A stretch of DNA of 64,000 nucleotides, from assembly GCF_031877795.1 (NCBI RefSeq), contig NC_133931.1:19289764-19353763 (forward strand), written 5' to 3'. The position numbers and the translations under genes are program-made. Below are positions 12,001 to 22,721 of this stretch, piece after piece. How positions within the stretch are numbered: the first letter of the stretch is position 1; every line of letters starts with the position of its first letter. This stretch comes from Strix aluco (Eukaryota; Chordata; Aves; Strigiformes; Strigidae). The notes below the pieces were generated by a model that did no database searches, was not told where the DNA came from, and worked only from the letters and a program-made list of their open reading frames with translations.

Positions 12001-14515
12001 AAATGTATCTTTTAGATGCAGATAATAGAACTAAGAATAATAAAAATATTCAGACTCATGAACCGTCAGAATAATTAACCATAGGAACAATATTTTACAG
12101 AAGGTGTCATCAATGTGATACAAAGAGTTAGCAGTCACTGCCCTGTTCCTCCTTATTTTGACCTGGTTTATGTGAGAGTTGGACTGTTTTTCAGCTATAG
12201 TATTCTCAGGATCCACCATAAAGAGCAAACCCTGGTTTTCATAGTACTCATTTATGCTTTGAAAAGAAGTGCTACAGAGGTAATTTTAAATTGGAGTGCC
12301 TTCTTCCCAGGTCACCTGGAAGGACTTATTCTTCTACATCGTTCAGGAGGAAGCTTTGCAGGGCAATGGATGATAGTAACTTCCTTGCAAGATGAGAGTG
12401 ATTTGGATCCTTGCTGTTGTCTCACACAGCTTTTGCACTGCTGATATTGGTGCATTTTCAAAATGTGGAGGCAGTCATATTAACAGAGAAAAGGTCACAC
12501 TGACATATCTTACTCCCCTTGTGTTGCAGATTTAAACTATATCATTATAATAAACATTCTAACCAACAGATCATAGTTACGGTAATATAAAACCTGAATA
12601 TGGACAAGTCCTTAACTGGAGTTGGTAGAAGAAAACATTGAAAAAGGAAACATTCCTTACAAACTCTAGTGTGTACATCCATTGTTTGCTGTATATAAAC
12701 AAAAACTTTAAAACTCAGCAGACATGAAGGGGAAAAGAAAGAGCCAAAAAGCAAGAAGAAATTTTAATGTCTTGTAGTTTGGGATTGAGGAAAGAAAAGC
12801 AAATCGAATTGCTTATTACACTTATGAGCATATGAAGTCTGCAAGCAGAGGCAGAGCTCCAATAAGCTATTTTACAAACACTAGTTTAGTTAGAAGTGTA
12901 CCCCATGAAGGGCAATTCATAAGTATTGTGTTTTTCTCATTTATTAAAGAAAACATACCACATTTTTAAAGAACAGTACTAAAAACCAATCCAATGTCAC
13001 TTGTGATTCAAAAGATAATTTCAGTCTCCCCTGTGTCTCAGCTGAGTTTGTACCCTGTTATCTTCCTTCTTTGTTTATGTGCGCATTTATCCCTTGCACT
13101 ATTATTGGATTTACTTTCCTGCTTGCTTTGTCAGGCAGCCTAGCCTTGAAGCAGCAGCTCTAAAAGGAATGGGAGAGGTTATGGAGAGTGGTGGGCTGCA
13201 TGCAAACTCCCTGTGCAGCTCACGGACAATGGGACCGATACAGTACGTCAGTGGAGTAACAGAATACCATGTTTGCATTGGGAGGCTTTGCTATCTCTGG
13301 TTTTGGCACAAGTGCAGCTTGCTGCTGGAATACTCTATTTGTTTTGATGTCTAGAGAAAGATACTGATACGTTTTGGGGGGAAAGAGAGGTTGAAGAGAG
13401 GCTGTGAGAACTATTAAAGTGTTGAAAAGAGTCCTTAGCAAAGTAAACGTTACTGAAGGGCTGAACTGGGCTCTAAGCACCTACCTGGAAACATGAATTT
13501 GGTAACTGAGGGTTGCTCAGTGCAAGAGAAAATATGACAATGACTGGAAAACAGAAGCTTGGCACGTTCAGACTCAAAGTAGGGAGCAGGTGTTTTTAGT
13601 ATGTCTTTAAGAGGCTATTTAGATAACTAATTAAAAACTGTGCTAGATCTTCTGTTATAGCCAATTACTAAATCAAGATTGGTTAGTTTTTCTAAATTAT
13701 ATGCATACATAGTTCAAACAATAAGTAATGAGGAGAATTTCTATGCTCTGTGTTAAGGAAATGGAGATGATGTCAGTGGTTCAGTCTAACATTTTAATCT
13801 GTTTCTTTAAATCACATTTTCCCAGTAGTGTTGAGAGCAGCACCCCTATCCTGGTTTGAGTGAATGGTGGGGTTTTTTTCTTAAGACATGGTCACTAGCA
13901 GTCAAAGAAAAACATAAGGCAGTCAGCTTTTAAATAAGAGATATTTTGTGAAGTTATAACAGCTACATGAATCAACCTACTGACAGCATTTCTTATCTTT
14001 CAGGCTTGCGGTCTCTTGGAATGACTATCGCACAGTGCTACGAGGAGGTTGGCCTTCTGCTGCTTTTCCTTTCTGTAGGAATATCTATATTTTCCACTGT
14101 GGAGTACTTTGTTGAGCAAGGTGTGCCAGGCACAACTTTCACAAGCGTACCTGGTGCTTGGTGGTGGGCAACAACTTCCATGACAACTGTTGGTTATGGT
14201 GACATTAGACCAGACACTACCATTGGTAAGGTAGTGGCCTTTATGTGTATACTATCAGGAATACTGGTTTTGGCTTTGCCAATAGCTATAATAAATGACC
14301 GTTTTTCTGCCTGTTACTTTACACTGAAGATAAAAGAAGCTGCTCTTCGGCAGCGTGAAGCTTTAAAGAAACTCACAAAGAACTCATCCAGCGAGTCAAA
14401 TATAAATGTTAATTTGCGAGACATATATGCACGCAGTGTCATGGACATGTTACGGCTAAAAAGCAGAGAGAGAGCAAGTACAAGGAGCAGTGGAGCAGAT
14501 GATTTTTGGTTTTGA
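5568..14515 (+). CDS. KCNV1: KCNV1: voltage-gated K+ channel modifier subunit Kv8.1 (three coding exons)
   Basis: The spliced product of 5568-6049, 7808-8334 and 14004-14515 is 506 residues. Seen: an acidic/Ser-rich N-terminus; a T1 tetramerisation domain (about 52-158) with the zinc-site spacing H130-X5-C136-X20-C157-C158; S1 about 217-238; S2 about 248-270; S3 about 280-299; S4 about 312-333 with R315, R321, R324, R327, K330 and R333; S5 about 350-371; the selectivity filter TVGYGD at 398-403; S6 about 411-436; and a C-terminus ending DDFWF. The S6 hinge reads P429-I-A-I-I-N-D435 in place of the PVP-type motif of conducting Kv channels. Known of the family: Kv8 subunits do not form channels alone; they enter Kv2 heterotetramers in the neuronal membrane and reduce or shift the current. 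The T1, S1-S6 and C-terminal sequences resemble human Kv8.1 (about 500 residues) far more than Kv8.2 as I remember them. No frameshift or missing key residue is visible. Confidence 0.95.
6050..7807 (+). other. KCNV1: KCNV1 intron 1
   Basis: The boundaries are GTGAGT at the 5' end and GGGCAG at the 3' end, phase 2. The length is 1758 bases. The first 700 bases are moderately GC-rich, an extension of the promoter island, and then the sequence turns AT-rich. Short open frames here (for example 6111-6443) have no recognisable family and I regard them as chance. No repeat or RNA gene was recognised. Confidence 0.9.
7808..8334 (+). CDS. KCNV1: KCNV1 coding exon 2 (S1-S4)
   Basis: This exon starts after the AG at 7806-7807. 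Its first base completes the Arg161 codon, and the sequence continues YFRRKELSE, then an acidic linker (about 176-190), S1, S2, S3 and S4, ending in KLGRHST and the first base of Gly337. The donor is GTAATT at 8335. The S3 sequence (IIDLLAILPFYITLL) and the S4 sequence with arginines every third position are textbook Kv. The acceptor is unusual because a run of seven G lies where a pyrimidine tract is expected (about 7791-7797). Confidence 0.94.
8335..14003 (+). other. KCNV1: KCNV1 intron 2
   Basis: The donor is GTAATT, the acceptor TTTCAG, and the phase is 1. The length is 5669 bases. The content is mostly AT-rich unique-looking sequence. A 19-base tandem duplication lies at 10068-10103. I saw no CR1, no second exon candidate and no RNA gene. 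The short ORFs at 9531-9746, 12115-12444 and 13079-13354 have no recognisable homology or splice context. Confidence 0.88.
10068..10103. repeat. 19-base tandem duplication in KCNV1 intron 2
   Basis: TTTGTGTAATAACTGTT occurs at 10068 and again at 10087, two adjacent near-perfect copies. A simple local slippage duplication. Confidence 0.85.
14004..14515 (+). CDS. KCNV1: KCNV1 coding exon 3 (S5, pore, S6, C-terminus)
   Basis: This exon starts after TTTCAG (AG at 14002-14003). It completes Gly337 and continues LRSLGMTIAQCYEE (the S4-S5 linker), S5, a short turret, the pore helix GAWWWATTSMT, the filter TVGYGD, S6, and a basic cytoplasmic tail with LRDIYARS. The stop TGA is at 14513-14515. The S6 hinge PIAIIND is the feature that separates Kv8 modifiers from conducting Kv1-Kv4 subunits. 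The tail motif RASTRSSG-DDFWF is nearly the same as human Kv8.1 as I remember it. Confidence 0.95.
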
Positions 14516-14845
14516 CTTTTAAGTTATTTAGCCTTGTATAGCAAATAAGACTACTTCAAAAACATAGTCTAAGCATCTCTTTTTTTATTATTCGCCACTT
14601 ATTGTATTTGCTTTTCCAGCTGGAGTTTTACTTACTTGGACAGACTGAGATAACTATTGTATACAAAAGGCAGAATTCATAATATTGAGTCTCCTAAGAG
14701 ACTCTAAAATCTGCTTCCAGAACTGGATTGTGGTGAGTGAGACAGGAAATAATGGGTCCATCAAAGTAAAACAGTGATGCAAACACTTGTATATGAATCT
14801 TATGCCCTTGCTAATGTATAATAATAAAGTCTTAGTGAAAACTGC
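14516..14845 (+). other. KCNV1: KCNV1 3' UTR (minimum form)
   Basis: AT-rich sequence follows the stop codon. A canonical AATAAA at 14823-14828 would give cleavage around 14840-14850. Another AATAAA occurs at about 15927-15932, so a longer 3' UTR is possible. The true end needs transcript data. Confidence 0.6.
14823..14828 (+). terminator. Polyadenylation signal AATAAA
   Basis: This is the first AATAAA hexamer downstream of the KCNV1 stop, 308 bases after it, in a suitable AT-rich context. A TG/T-rich stretch follows (TGGTGTTTTGAATTTT, about 14848-14863). Confidence 0.55.
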
Positions 14846-14849
14846 CATG

Positions 14850-16955
14850 GTGTTTTGAATTTTAAAGATCTGTAAGATTTGTTTTCACATTGGAAGAAAA
14901 AGCTAAAGACACTAAGAAAAGCTGAAAAGGAAAGTCTAAGGGAGTGAAATGTTGGATAAATTTAGGATAACATTCCTATAACAAGCTTCATCTTGACCCT
15001 CTTTCTTATCCCCATCTTTTCCATTTGCTTGAAAAAGAGGTTACTAGACCCTGGGGGGGTAGAGTTTCCTCATTTGAAGAGAAGCAGAGGGCTACCAGAT
15101 ACATGGTGGGTATCAGGAGATAGGTAAAACCATTAAGCAGATGCAAGATCTGCAGCAAGGTATAAAGTAGTCATGAAATAGGTGCCATAATGTAGAGCAT
15201 CCTCTGCAGTTGCTCTACAAATTGCAGGAGCTGATACAGGCTTTGCAGCATAGAAGTAATTTTCAAACTTAGTTTCAACTATGACTTTTGTATCTCTTTT
15301 GATTCCCATAACTTATTTGTGTAGCTAAGCAGTTTTTGTGCTCAAGTAAAGTCACTGGTGGATATCAGAAGAAACAGAAATGGTGAAAGATAAGCTACTC
15401 GTTTATCAATTTCCCATTAAAATCAGTAGGTATTCCAGGTGGGACAGATTTTTAAAAAATTAATAATCTTCACTGCCCCATTATTAGAACAAAATCTTTT
15501 GCTCCAAAGGAAAAAGGAGCACTTGTTGGACTGGATGTTTAGTCTAATGAAGTAATCAAAGTACGGAATTAAAATAATCAAAGGTATTTTCAGTCAAGTT
15601 TCCCACCACTTACCTCTCCAGTGGCCCAATATTATTCTTAGCAAACAAAGCTTTTCTTTAATATAATTTCACTGTCATAGACTATGACATGCCACGGTAT
15701 GCATATAACTCAACTAGTAAATTAAATTTTAAAAAATCACAAACCTCTCTCATTTCACGTTTCTTTTGGGGAATGTAAGTACAATCATTATTTACATTTG
15801 ACCTTAATTCAACATTCTAAAAAAAATCTATTAACTGTGGTTTATTTAATTTTATAAGGTATTCATGTATGCAGAAGGCTTAAACTGCCCTTGAGGGTAT
15901 ATGAATGGGTGAAATAACCTGCTTTTAATAAACATTGGATAATACTTTCTTTGAAACAACAGTATATTTTCCTCTCATTCCCTATGAATGGTGCTGTAAA
16001 CATAATACAGCAAGCAAAATTTTCAAAGGCTCCAACCTTGATGCAAACCGAGCAGCATTTCAGCATGAAACTTCTGATTTGTCAGCTGGCATCATTCAGC
16101 ATTTGGATTTGGGACCAATGCAGCACATTCAGCTGTCACCAGGGTCGGAAGGTAGCCAAGGAAAAATCTGGAGACTAAAAGAGGGTGTCTTGCTCTACCA
16201 GAAATTGTCTAGGTGTGAAAATTAATAGGTCAGCCTCATGGTCTATGTCACACAGAGAGCAAACTGTTAATCACAGTGTTCCCCTCTGCCCAAATACTCT
16301 ATGAATCTCCATCACAAAACTCCCGTTGATGTCCAGGAGACAAAACTAATTCTGCAGGGGAAGGTTTGATGCAGCACACTCTAGGTTATTATTTCATAGC
16401 TCCTTGGAGCAGGAAGTCTCTCAGGCTTGCACAAATTGTACAGGCTGTTTCTCATTCAAAAGTCAGTCTAATTATAGAGAATTAAGAAGAAGCTTTCATT
16501 GTGGGAAGGCTGTTTTGTAATGTCTTTTGTGCTTTCTTGTGCAGCATCTGATCTGAGAAAGGAAATGCAGTTAGATAGCTGATTGATTCTCTTTAGGGAA
16601 AGGCTGCTTTTATTGCATCCTGTGCTTTTTATGAAGGACTCAAAAGAACGAGAGAAATGTGCTGGGATGTATCAGTTGATTCACTCCTTTCACCAGCTCT
16701 GGAGATAAAGTTTCCTAGAAATGCCCATGGGGAAATACGGCTGAGACTTTATCCTGTAGCTGCTTCGGTTTCTATTTTCAGACCTCTTGATTTTAAATTC
16801 AAAGTCTCCCAAGAAGTGTTTGTCAATCCTGTTGTTTATGCAGCAAGGTTATCTATCCCATTATGGGCTGAGACTACCAAATCATTTTACAGATGAAGGC
16901 CAGTTCTGCTTTCAGCTCTTACAGACAGAAGAACCAGAGCATTCTTACTGAGCAA
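14850..16955. other. Downstream intergenic sequence, no gene seen
   Basis: AT-rich sequence between the KCNV1 3' end and the first CR1 copy. The longest open frame is 96 codons (15935-16225) without recognisable family features. The first part could belong to an extended KCNV1 3' UTR. Confidence 0.6.
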
Positions 16956-16960
16956 CAAAA

Positions 16961-18044
16961 CTTGACCTTGTTGTTTACCTTGACTTCAGTAAGGCCTTTG
17001 ACACCATTTCCCACAGCATTCTCCTGGCGAAACTGGCTGCTCGAGGCTTGGATGGGCACACGCTTTGCTGGGTAAAAAACTGTCTGGATGGCCGGGCCCA
17101 AAGAGTTGTGGTGAATGGAGTTAAATCCGGTTGGCGGCCGGTCACGAGTGGTGTCCCCCAGGGCTCGGTTTTGGGGCCACTCCTGGTTAACATCTTTATT
17201 GATGATCTAGACGAGGGGATCGAGTGCACCCTCAGTAAGTTTGCAGATGACACCAAGTTGGGTGGGAGTGTTGATCTGCTCGAGGGTAGGGAGGCTCTGC
17301 AGAGAGATCTGGACAGGCTGGAGCGATGGGCTAAGGCCAACTGGAGGAGTTTCAATAAGGCCAAATGCCGGGTGCTGCACTTGGGCCACAACAACCCCCA
17401 GCAGCGCTACAGGCTTGGGGAGGAGTGGCTGGAGAGCTGCCAGTCAGAGAGGGACATGGGGGTGTTGGTTAACAGCTGGCTGAACATGAGCCAGCAGTGT
17501 GCCCAGGTGGCCAAGAAGGCCAATGGTATCCTGGCTTGTATCAGCAATAGCATGGCCAGCAAAGACAGGGAAGTGATCTGATCCCTGTACTCGGCACTGG
17601 TGAGGCCGCACCTCGATTCCCGTGTTCAGTTTTGGGCCCCTCACTACAAAAAGGACATTGAATTACTCGAGCATGTCCAGAGAAGGGCAACGAGGCTGGT
17701 GAAGGGTCTGGAGCACATGTCATATGAGGAGCGACTGAGGGAACTGGGGTTGTTTAGTCTGGAGAAGAGGAGGCTGAGGGGAGACCTCATCACCCTCTAC
17801 AACTACCTGAAAGGAGGTTGCAGAGAGCTGGGGATGAGTCTCTTTAATGAAGTAATGAGTGATAAGACAAGAGGGAATGGCCTCAAGTTGCGCCAGGCAA
17901 GTTTAGACTGGATATTAGGAAGTATTTCTTTACAGAACGAGTTGTTAGGTGTTGCAATGGTCTGCCCAGGGCAGTGGTGGAGTCCCCATCCCTGGAGGTG
18001 TTTAAGAGTCGGGTTGACATAGTGCTGAGGGATATGGTGTAGTT
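16961..18044 (+). pseudogene. Remnant of CR1 ORF2 (reverse transcriptase), disrupted
   Basis: The 3' portion of the CR1 endonuclease/reverse-transcriptase ORF. The RT palm motif FADD is intact, but one stop codon and one frameshift interrupt the frame, and the N-terminal endonuclease and RT fingers are missing. The terminal residues equivalent to the ALRDMV end of the other copy are readable here as VLRDMV after the frameshift, ending at about 18042. Confidence 0.85.
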
Positions 18045-18126
18045 GAGAATGGTCATTGTTAGGTTAATGATTGGACTGGATGATCTTCAAGGTCTTTTCC
18101 AACCTAGACAATTCTGTGATTCTGTG
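16961..18126 (+). mobile_element. CR1 LINE, 5'-truncated, carrying the 3' part of the ORF2 reverse transcriptase
   Basis: In one frame from 16961 the translation contains [20 protein letters not shown], then [27 protein letters not shown] and the catalytic FADD box (17240-17251), followed by the CR1 C-terminal region ([54 protein letters not shown]). These are reverse-transcriptase motifs of the CR1 clade. The frame is broken by an in-frame TGA at 17579-17581 (CGA-to-TGA type change) and by a one-base deletion near 17900 relative to the other young copy. The 3' end has two ATTCTGTG octamers (18111-18126), the CR1 terminus. It lacks the 5' end and ORF1, so it is dead on arrival. It lies downstream of KCNV1 in the same orientation. 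Confidence 0.95.
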
Positions 18127-18659
18127 AAACAGTACAGGACATTACAACTCTGAAACATGAAGCTACACCATGTACTTACTACCACAGTTTTAGAAAATAG
18201 CTCAGTCACCGCTAAGGTACCAAATTAAGAATGTTACTCTGCTATCTTTAGAATATCACACTAAGATAAGAAACTACCTCTTGTCCTCACATCTGTCCTG
18301 CCATTTCCATCCCACAGCAGACATGGCAGAAAGGATCATGAGTTAGAACATCAGTTACACTGGATGAAAATTCAGCATTTTAGCTTAAAACACCAAGTAC
18401 TTTAAAAAACTGACATCAAAGGGTGTAGATGTGTTACTCAGAGCAAGTCCACATTAACCTTGGTTCCCTAGTACAGGAAGCAGTAATAGTGAAAATGCAA
18501 TGACATAGACTACAGTGAAAACTAACAGTCTGAAAAATCATATACTTGTTTGTAGATGTTTAGGGGCAGCTTTTAGTTGGGGACAGTGTGGACCAAACTC
18601 ACCAGAAGTTTTTAAACATCACTAAAATTGTTCTTTGTCATTCTTACTTTGAAGAAAGC
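18127..18659. other. Intergenic spacer between CR1 copies
   Basis: AT-rich sequence without recognised repeats or genes. Confidence 0.6.
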
Positions 18660-18890
18660 AAACAGACTCCTGGGGTGTATCAGCCAGAGCATTGCCAGCA
18701 GATCAGAGAAGGTGGTCCTGCTCCTCTGCTCAACACTGATGAGACATCTGGGTAGTATGTCCAGTGCTGAGATCCCCAGTACACAAAAGACAAGGACCTA
18801 ATGGAGATACTCCAGCAAAACATTGGAGTGCCAGGTTGCAGAGACCAGCACATCAGGGAAGTCCCATGTCCAGGAGAAGTGGGTCTACTG
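18660..18890 (+). mobile_element. Older CR1 LINE fragment (different, diverged subfamily)
   Basis: CAGACTCCTGGGGTGTATCA, then GAGCATTGCCAGCAGATC and CTGCTCAACACTGATGAGACATCTGG, match the CR1 ORF2 region that in the young copies reads [12 protein letters not shown], followed by the equivalent of APHYKKDIE (here CCCAGTACACAAAAGAC). The reading frame is decayed and the 3' terminus is missing, so this is an older insertion. Confidence 0.7.
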
Positions 18891-21800
18891 GTAGCTGAGG
18901 GGGGATTTATCACTTCTGGGGGTAACTTATAGAAAGGTATTTAGAAATTCGTGTTTGCTAATATTTGATAAGTGTCTAAGATTGTGATTTACCTGTTGCA
19001 TTACTGATATTAATCCTGAATGCATAGTTCACTACATAGTTCACTTAATTATGTGGTGTTAGTAAGTCAGTAAAACACTTCAGTCTTGATTTGATATAAA
19101 CTAAGTTGAGCAATTTCCGCCCAGGACAGGAGTTTTGCTACCAACTCTGAGCTTGTGGGATTGCTGTATGGCAAATCTGGCAAATCAGCTTGAGCACAAA
19201 AAGTACCAAAAAGGAAAGGAGAAAGTTACGAGGTCTTTTACAAGGTAATGCCCATTTTTTGTGTTCTGACATAACAAAGTATTGTCATACTGTTATAATT
19301 ATTTTGATAATGAGTGACATGCTTTTATCATTTTCCATGGTATTATCCTCTCGACCTCCACTGAGGTACACAGGCATGCACACAGCTCTACCAGAACATA
19401 CTCTGTTGAGATGATCATCATCTAAACTGCACTAGAGCAACTGTTGCTGATGCCTCTGGTACTTAGTTGTCTGTGCTCTTTATCACATAGCCTCACTGCA
19501 GAAAGGGCAGAGCAGTGCAGGCTGTAGTCACACCTCTGATTGCAGACAAGGGGTCTCCAGGGCTCTGGGCTCTTGAAAACATTATTCACTAAAGAGGAGG
19601 GCTGGAGCCAATAACCTCTCTAGGACTGAGATGCATTTTTTGATTATAGCCTCTTGCCAATTAGGGTTTTTGAGAGTTTTAATGAGTCCTGTAATTATTA
19701 CAGCTTTGCCTTTTATTTAAACCCAAGTACTAGAAAACACACACCTCTCCAAACAAAAGCAGAGCTGTCACACACTCACTGTTCATAAGAGCTTGATGAG
19801 ACATTTGAGTTTGGTGTAAATAGTGAGCTTGACCTGATGAGCAGTCATTAACTAAAGACATTCCTTCAGAAAATTGATTTTCATGAAAGTCTAAGCTGAA
19901 GAATTCCATTATAATTAACTTTTTTTTTTGTTTTGATATATGAAATAGAATATTTTCTGACAAAACTTTGACCCCGATATATAGGAATGGTGCTTCTGCT
20001 AGACGATGGCACTGTCAGCAACAGGGACAGCACAGGCCATTTTGCATGTGCCTTTCACAGGTGTGCTTGAAAAGCATGAGCATACACACCCCTTCTCACA
20101 GAAAAACAGGAAGGAAAGTTGGTGCAGGGAGGTACTGCAGACTGCCCTTTTATAGGATTTCTGTGTGAAACAAAAAAATCTAGACTAACAACAAAGCCTA
20201 TTTAAAGGTATTTGGAGCACTATTATCTATTTTACTCATGCTATATTTCTGCTCTGCAGACATCAGCAACCCCTTTAGCTGGGTGAGGGAAAGGAAGGGA
20301 TCCCACTTAATGTCACCAGCAAGCCCAACACCAGCCCACAGAAACATCAGTTGCTCCCACTCTGTCTCGGAATGCCAAGATGGATTTATAACATCCCAGA
20401 GAATGAGGAACCCAGAACAGCCTGAAGTTAGGTTGGGTTTTTAAAAAGTCCATAGTCGTGTTCATCTAATTAAAAGTATGTACAAATGCCTACTATGATG
20501 TGAGAAAAGCACGCTTTTGTAACAGCTTCTGAAAATGAAATCTTCCTTATCAAGTAAAGCAAGACTCCTATAGATGTAAGATTTCCTCTATACTTAATTT
20601 TGTACAGCTTTTAATAAAACTAAATGTGCTTGTAAGTCATGTAGTATTAATGTGTAGTGCTGTAAGCTGATACACGTTTCATTTCCAACAGCTTGATGCA
20701 GAAATGCAGCTCTATTTCCAACTCTGTGTAGTGGTGAGACATCTTGGCAAATGGCTGAAATGTGCATGACTCTTCACTACCTAATGCATGAACCAGTTTC
20801 TCAGGGTAACTTGGAAGAGAATTCATAATGGCCTCTTGCAATTGCCGTAAAAACCAAGCACAGTGAATTCACTTGTCCTAAGCACATTTTTTCAACACAA
20901 TCAAAAAAGGCAGTTGGCTTGAAAATAGTTAAAATATAACTAATGATGTCACTCTTTACAGCTGGCCCTGTGTTACAGATTTCTGAATTGTAACTCTCAG
21001 CCCGAGGTATGAAATATATTATGCAATCCAATCATGTTGAATTATGGAAAAATATTCCAAGATGTACACGTCTCTGCTTAAGAACTGCTGTCCAGTGAAG
21101 CAACATTCATGAACTCAGAACTCCTTTGTCCTACACTAGCAACATCATTATGACCTTCAGAATATGATGTCAGAAACTGTTAAGAGTTACAGGCTCCATG
21201 GGATCCCTCCATAGCTTTTGCGATGTGTGTTAGCTGCTGCAGTGATAAAAGCTATTACTACTGAAGCCCTAAACAGACGGATTGAGCCATTATTAATACT
21301 GAGTATGAGAAGAAAAATAATGAAGATAGAACAGGAAAGAGAAAAGTAATTTAAATTAATTTAAATTTAAAATAAGAAATTGACATTCTTCAGCTGAGAT
21401 TTACCAGTGACTTTTTGTGACCAACTTTGAGTGTTTTACTCCTCATATCTTTTCACAAGAACTGAAGAACACAGTTCAGTGCAAAGGAAGACATTCTTTT
21501 CAGCTCATTAACTGACATGCATCATAGTCCATACCACAGATTAGATCACATACTAATAATTCATACTTCATTCTAGCCATTCATCTCTGTACATCAGACA
21601 CACCTCTGCCCTGAACTGTGTGTAAATGTGTGGCTTCATATTTGCATTGTTCTTCTGTAGATCAGCACTAAAAAAATCTTTTTGTAAGAAGTAGACTTCA
21701 GGTTAAAGGAGTAAGATCAGATTTAATCTATTTCCAGTTCCTGCTATTTGTTATTTCTGCTGTCAGTCCTCATTTAACCCTCCCATCTTCTTTTCCTGGC

Positions 21801-22707
21801 AGGAATTGCTGAATAACAGATGGAAGAATTGCCAATCACAGCCTTTCAGTGTCAAAATGTAGACAAACCTACCCCACAAACCTGTGTTCTGTTTTCCTAT
21901 ATTAGAAACAAAATCCAAGTCAAAAGAAACAAGTGTGGTGTTTCTCTCACAGCTACAAGGACAGCATTGATTAGGAGCCAACAGAACCACAATTTCCAAA
22001 GTACTGGAAGCATTACGCTTACAGTTGGTCAAGAACGACCTGTCATGTAACACATCTATTTATATCACTAGGAAACCAGACTTCAGTAACAAATAAAGAA
22101 GGAATACATTCTGAGAAAATATCTGTCTTCTGGGTTTAGAGAGTTAGTATAATTAGTACTGCAAACACACTCAAGAGACAAGATCCCATTGTGCAAGTGT
22201 TGCACTAAATCAAAACACAGCCCTTTCCTAAAGACCTTTCCATCCCAATGTGTAGGTCAAAACAAACCCTATATTCAATTTGACAGTGTAAAGGAGCAAA
22301 GCTTGTCCAAAAAGCCTTCATATGGGTTTGTTGTAGGAATAATGCGACATGTTCCCCATGGCAAATCTGCTGATGTAATGGAATTACACCAGGATGAATT
22401 TGGCCCACTTTCCAGCCAATGCTTTTTATAAGAGGTTTTGTTGTGTGAAAGCTGGATATGTAGTTGGACCACAAAAGGGACCAAAACCGACATCCAAATT
22501 ATGGCCTCTGTTACACAGACTGCCTCCTTCCATATGGAGATGGATCCAGTTTGCTTGTACAAGCATAACAATAGAAATACTGGCAGATTGAGCTAACAAA
22601 ATGCCACTGGCCATCATTATAATACAGAGGCTGTATTATGCTACAAATGCTCCCATCAGCTGTCCAGCAGGAGACTTCATTAGAACAGATGTGACAATAC
22701 ACAAGCC
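18891..22707. other. Gene-desert sequence, no gene seen
   Basis: AT-rich DNA with only chance open frames (all under 100 codons). No RNA gene, splice pattern or repeat was recognised. Confidence 0.65.
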
Positions 22708-22721
22708 AAAAAAAAAAAAAA
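22708..22721 (+). repeat. A14 tract
   Basis: Uninterrupted run of 14 A. No upstream retrotransposed sequence was recognised. Confidence 0.9.
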
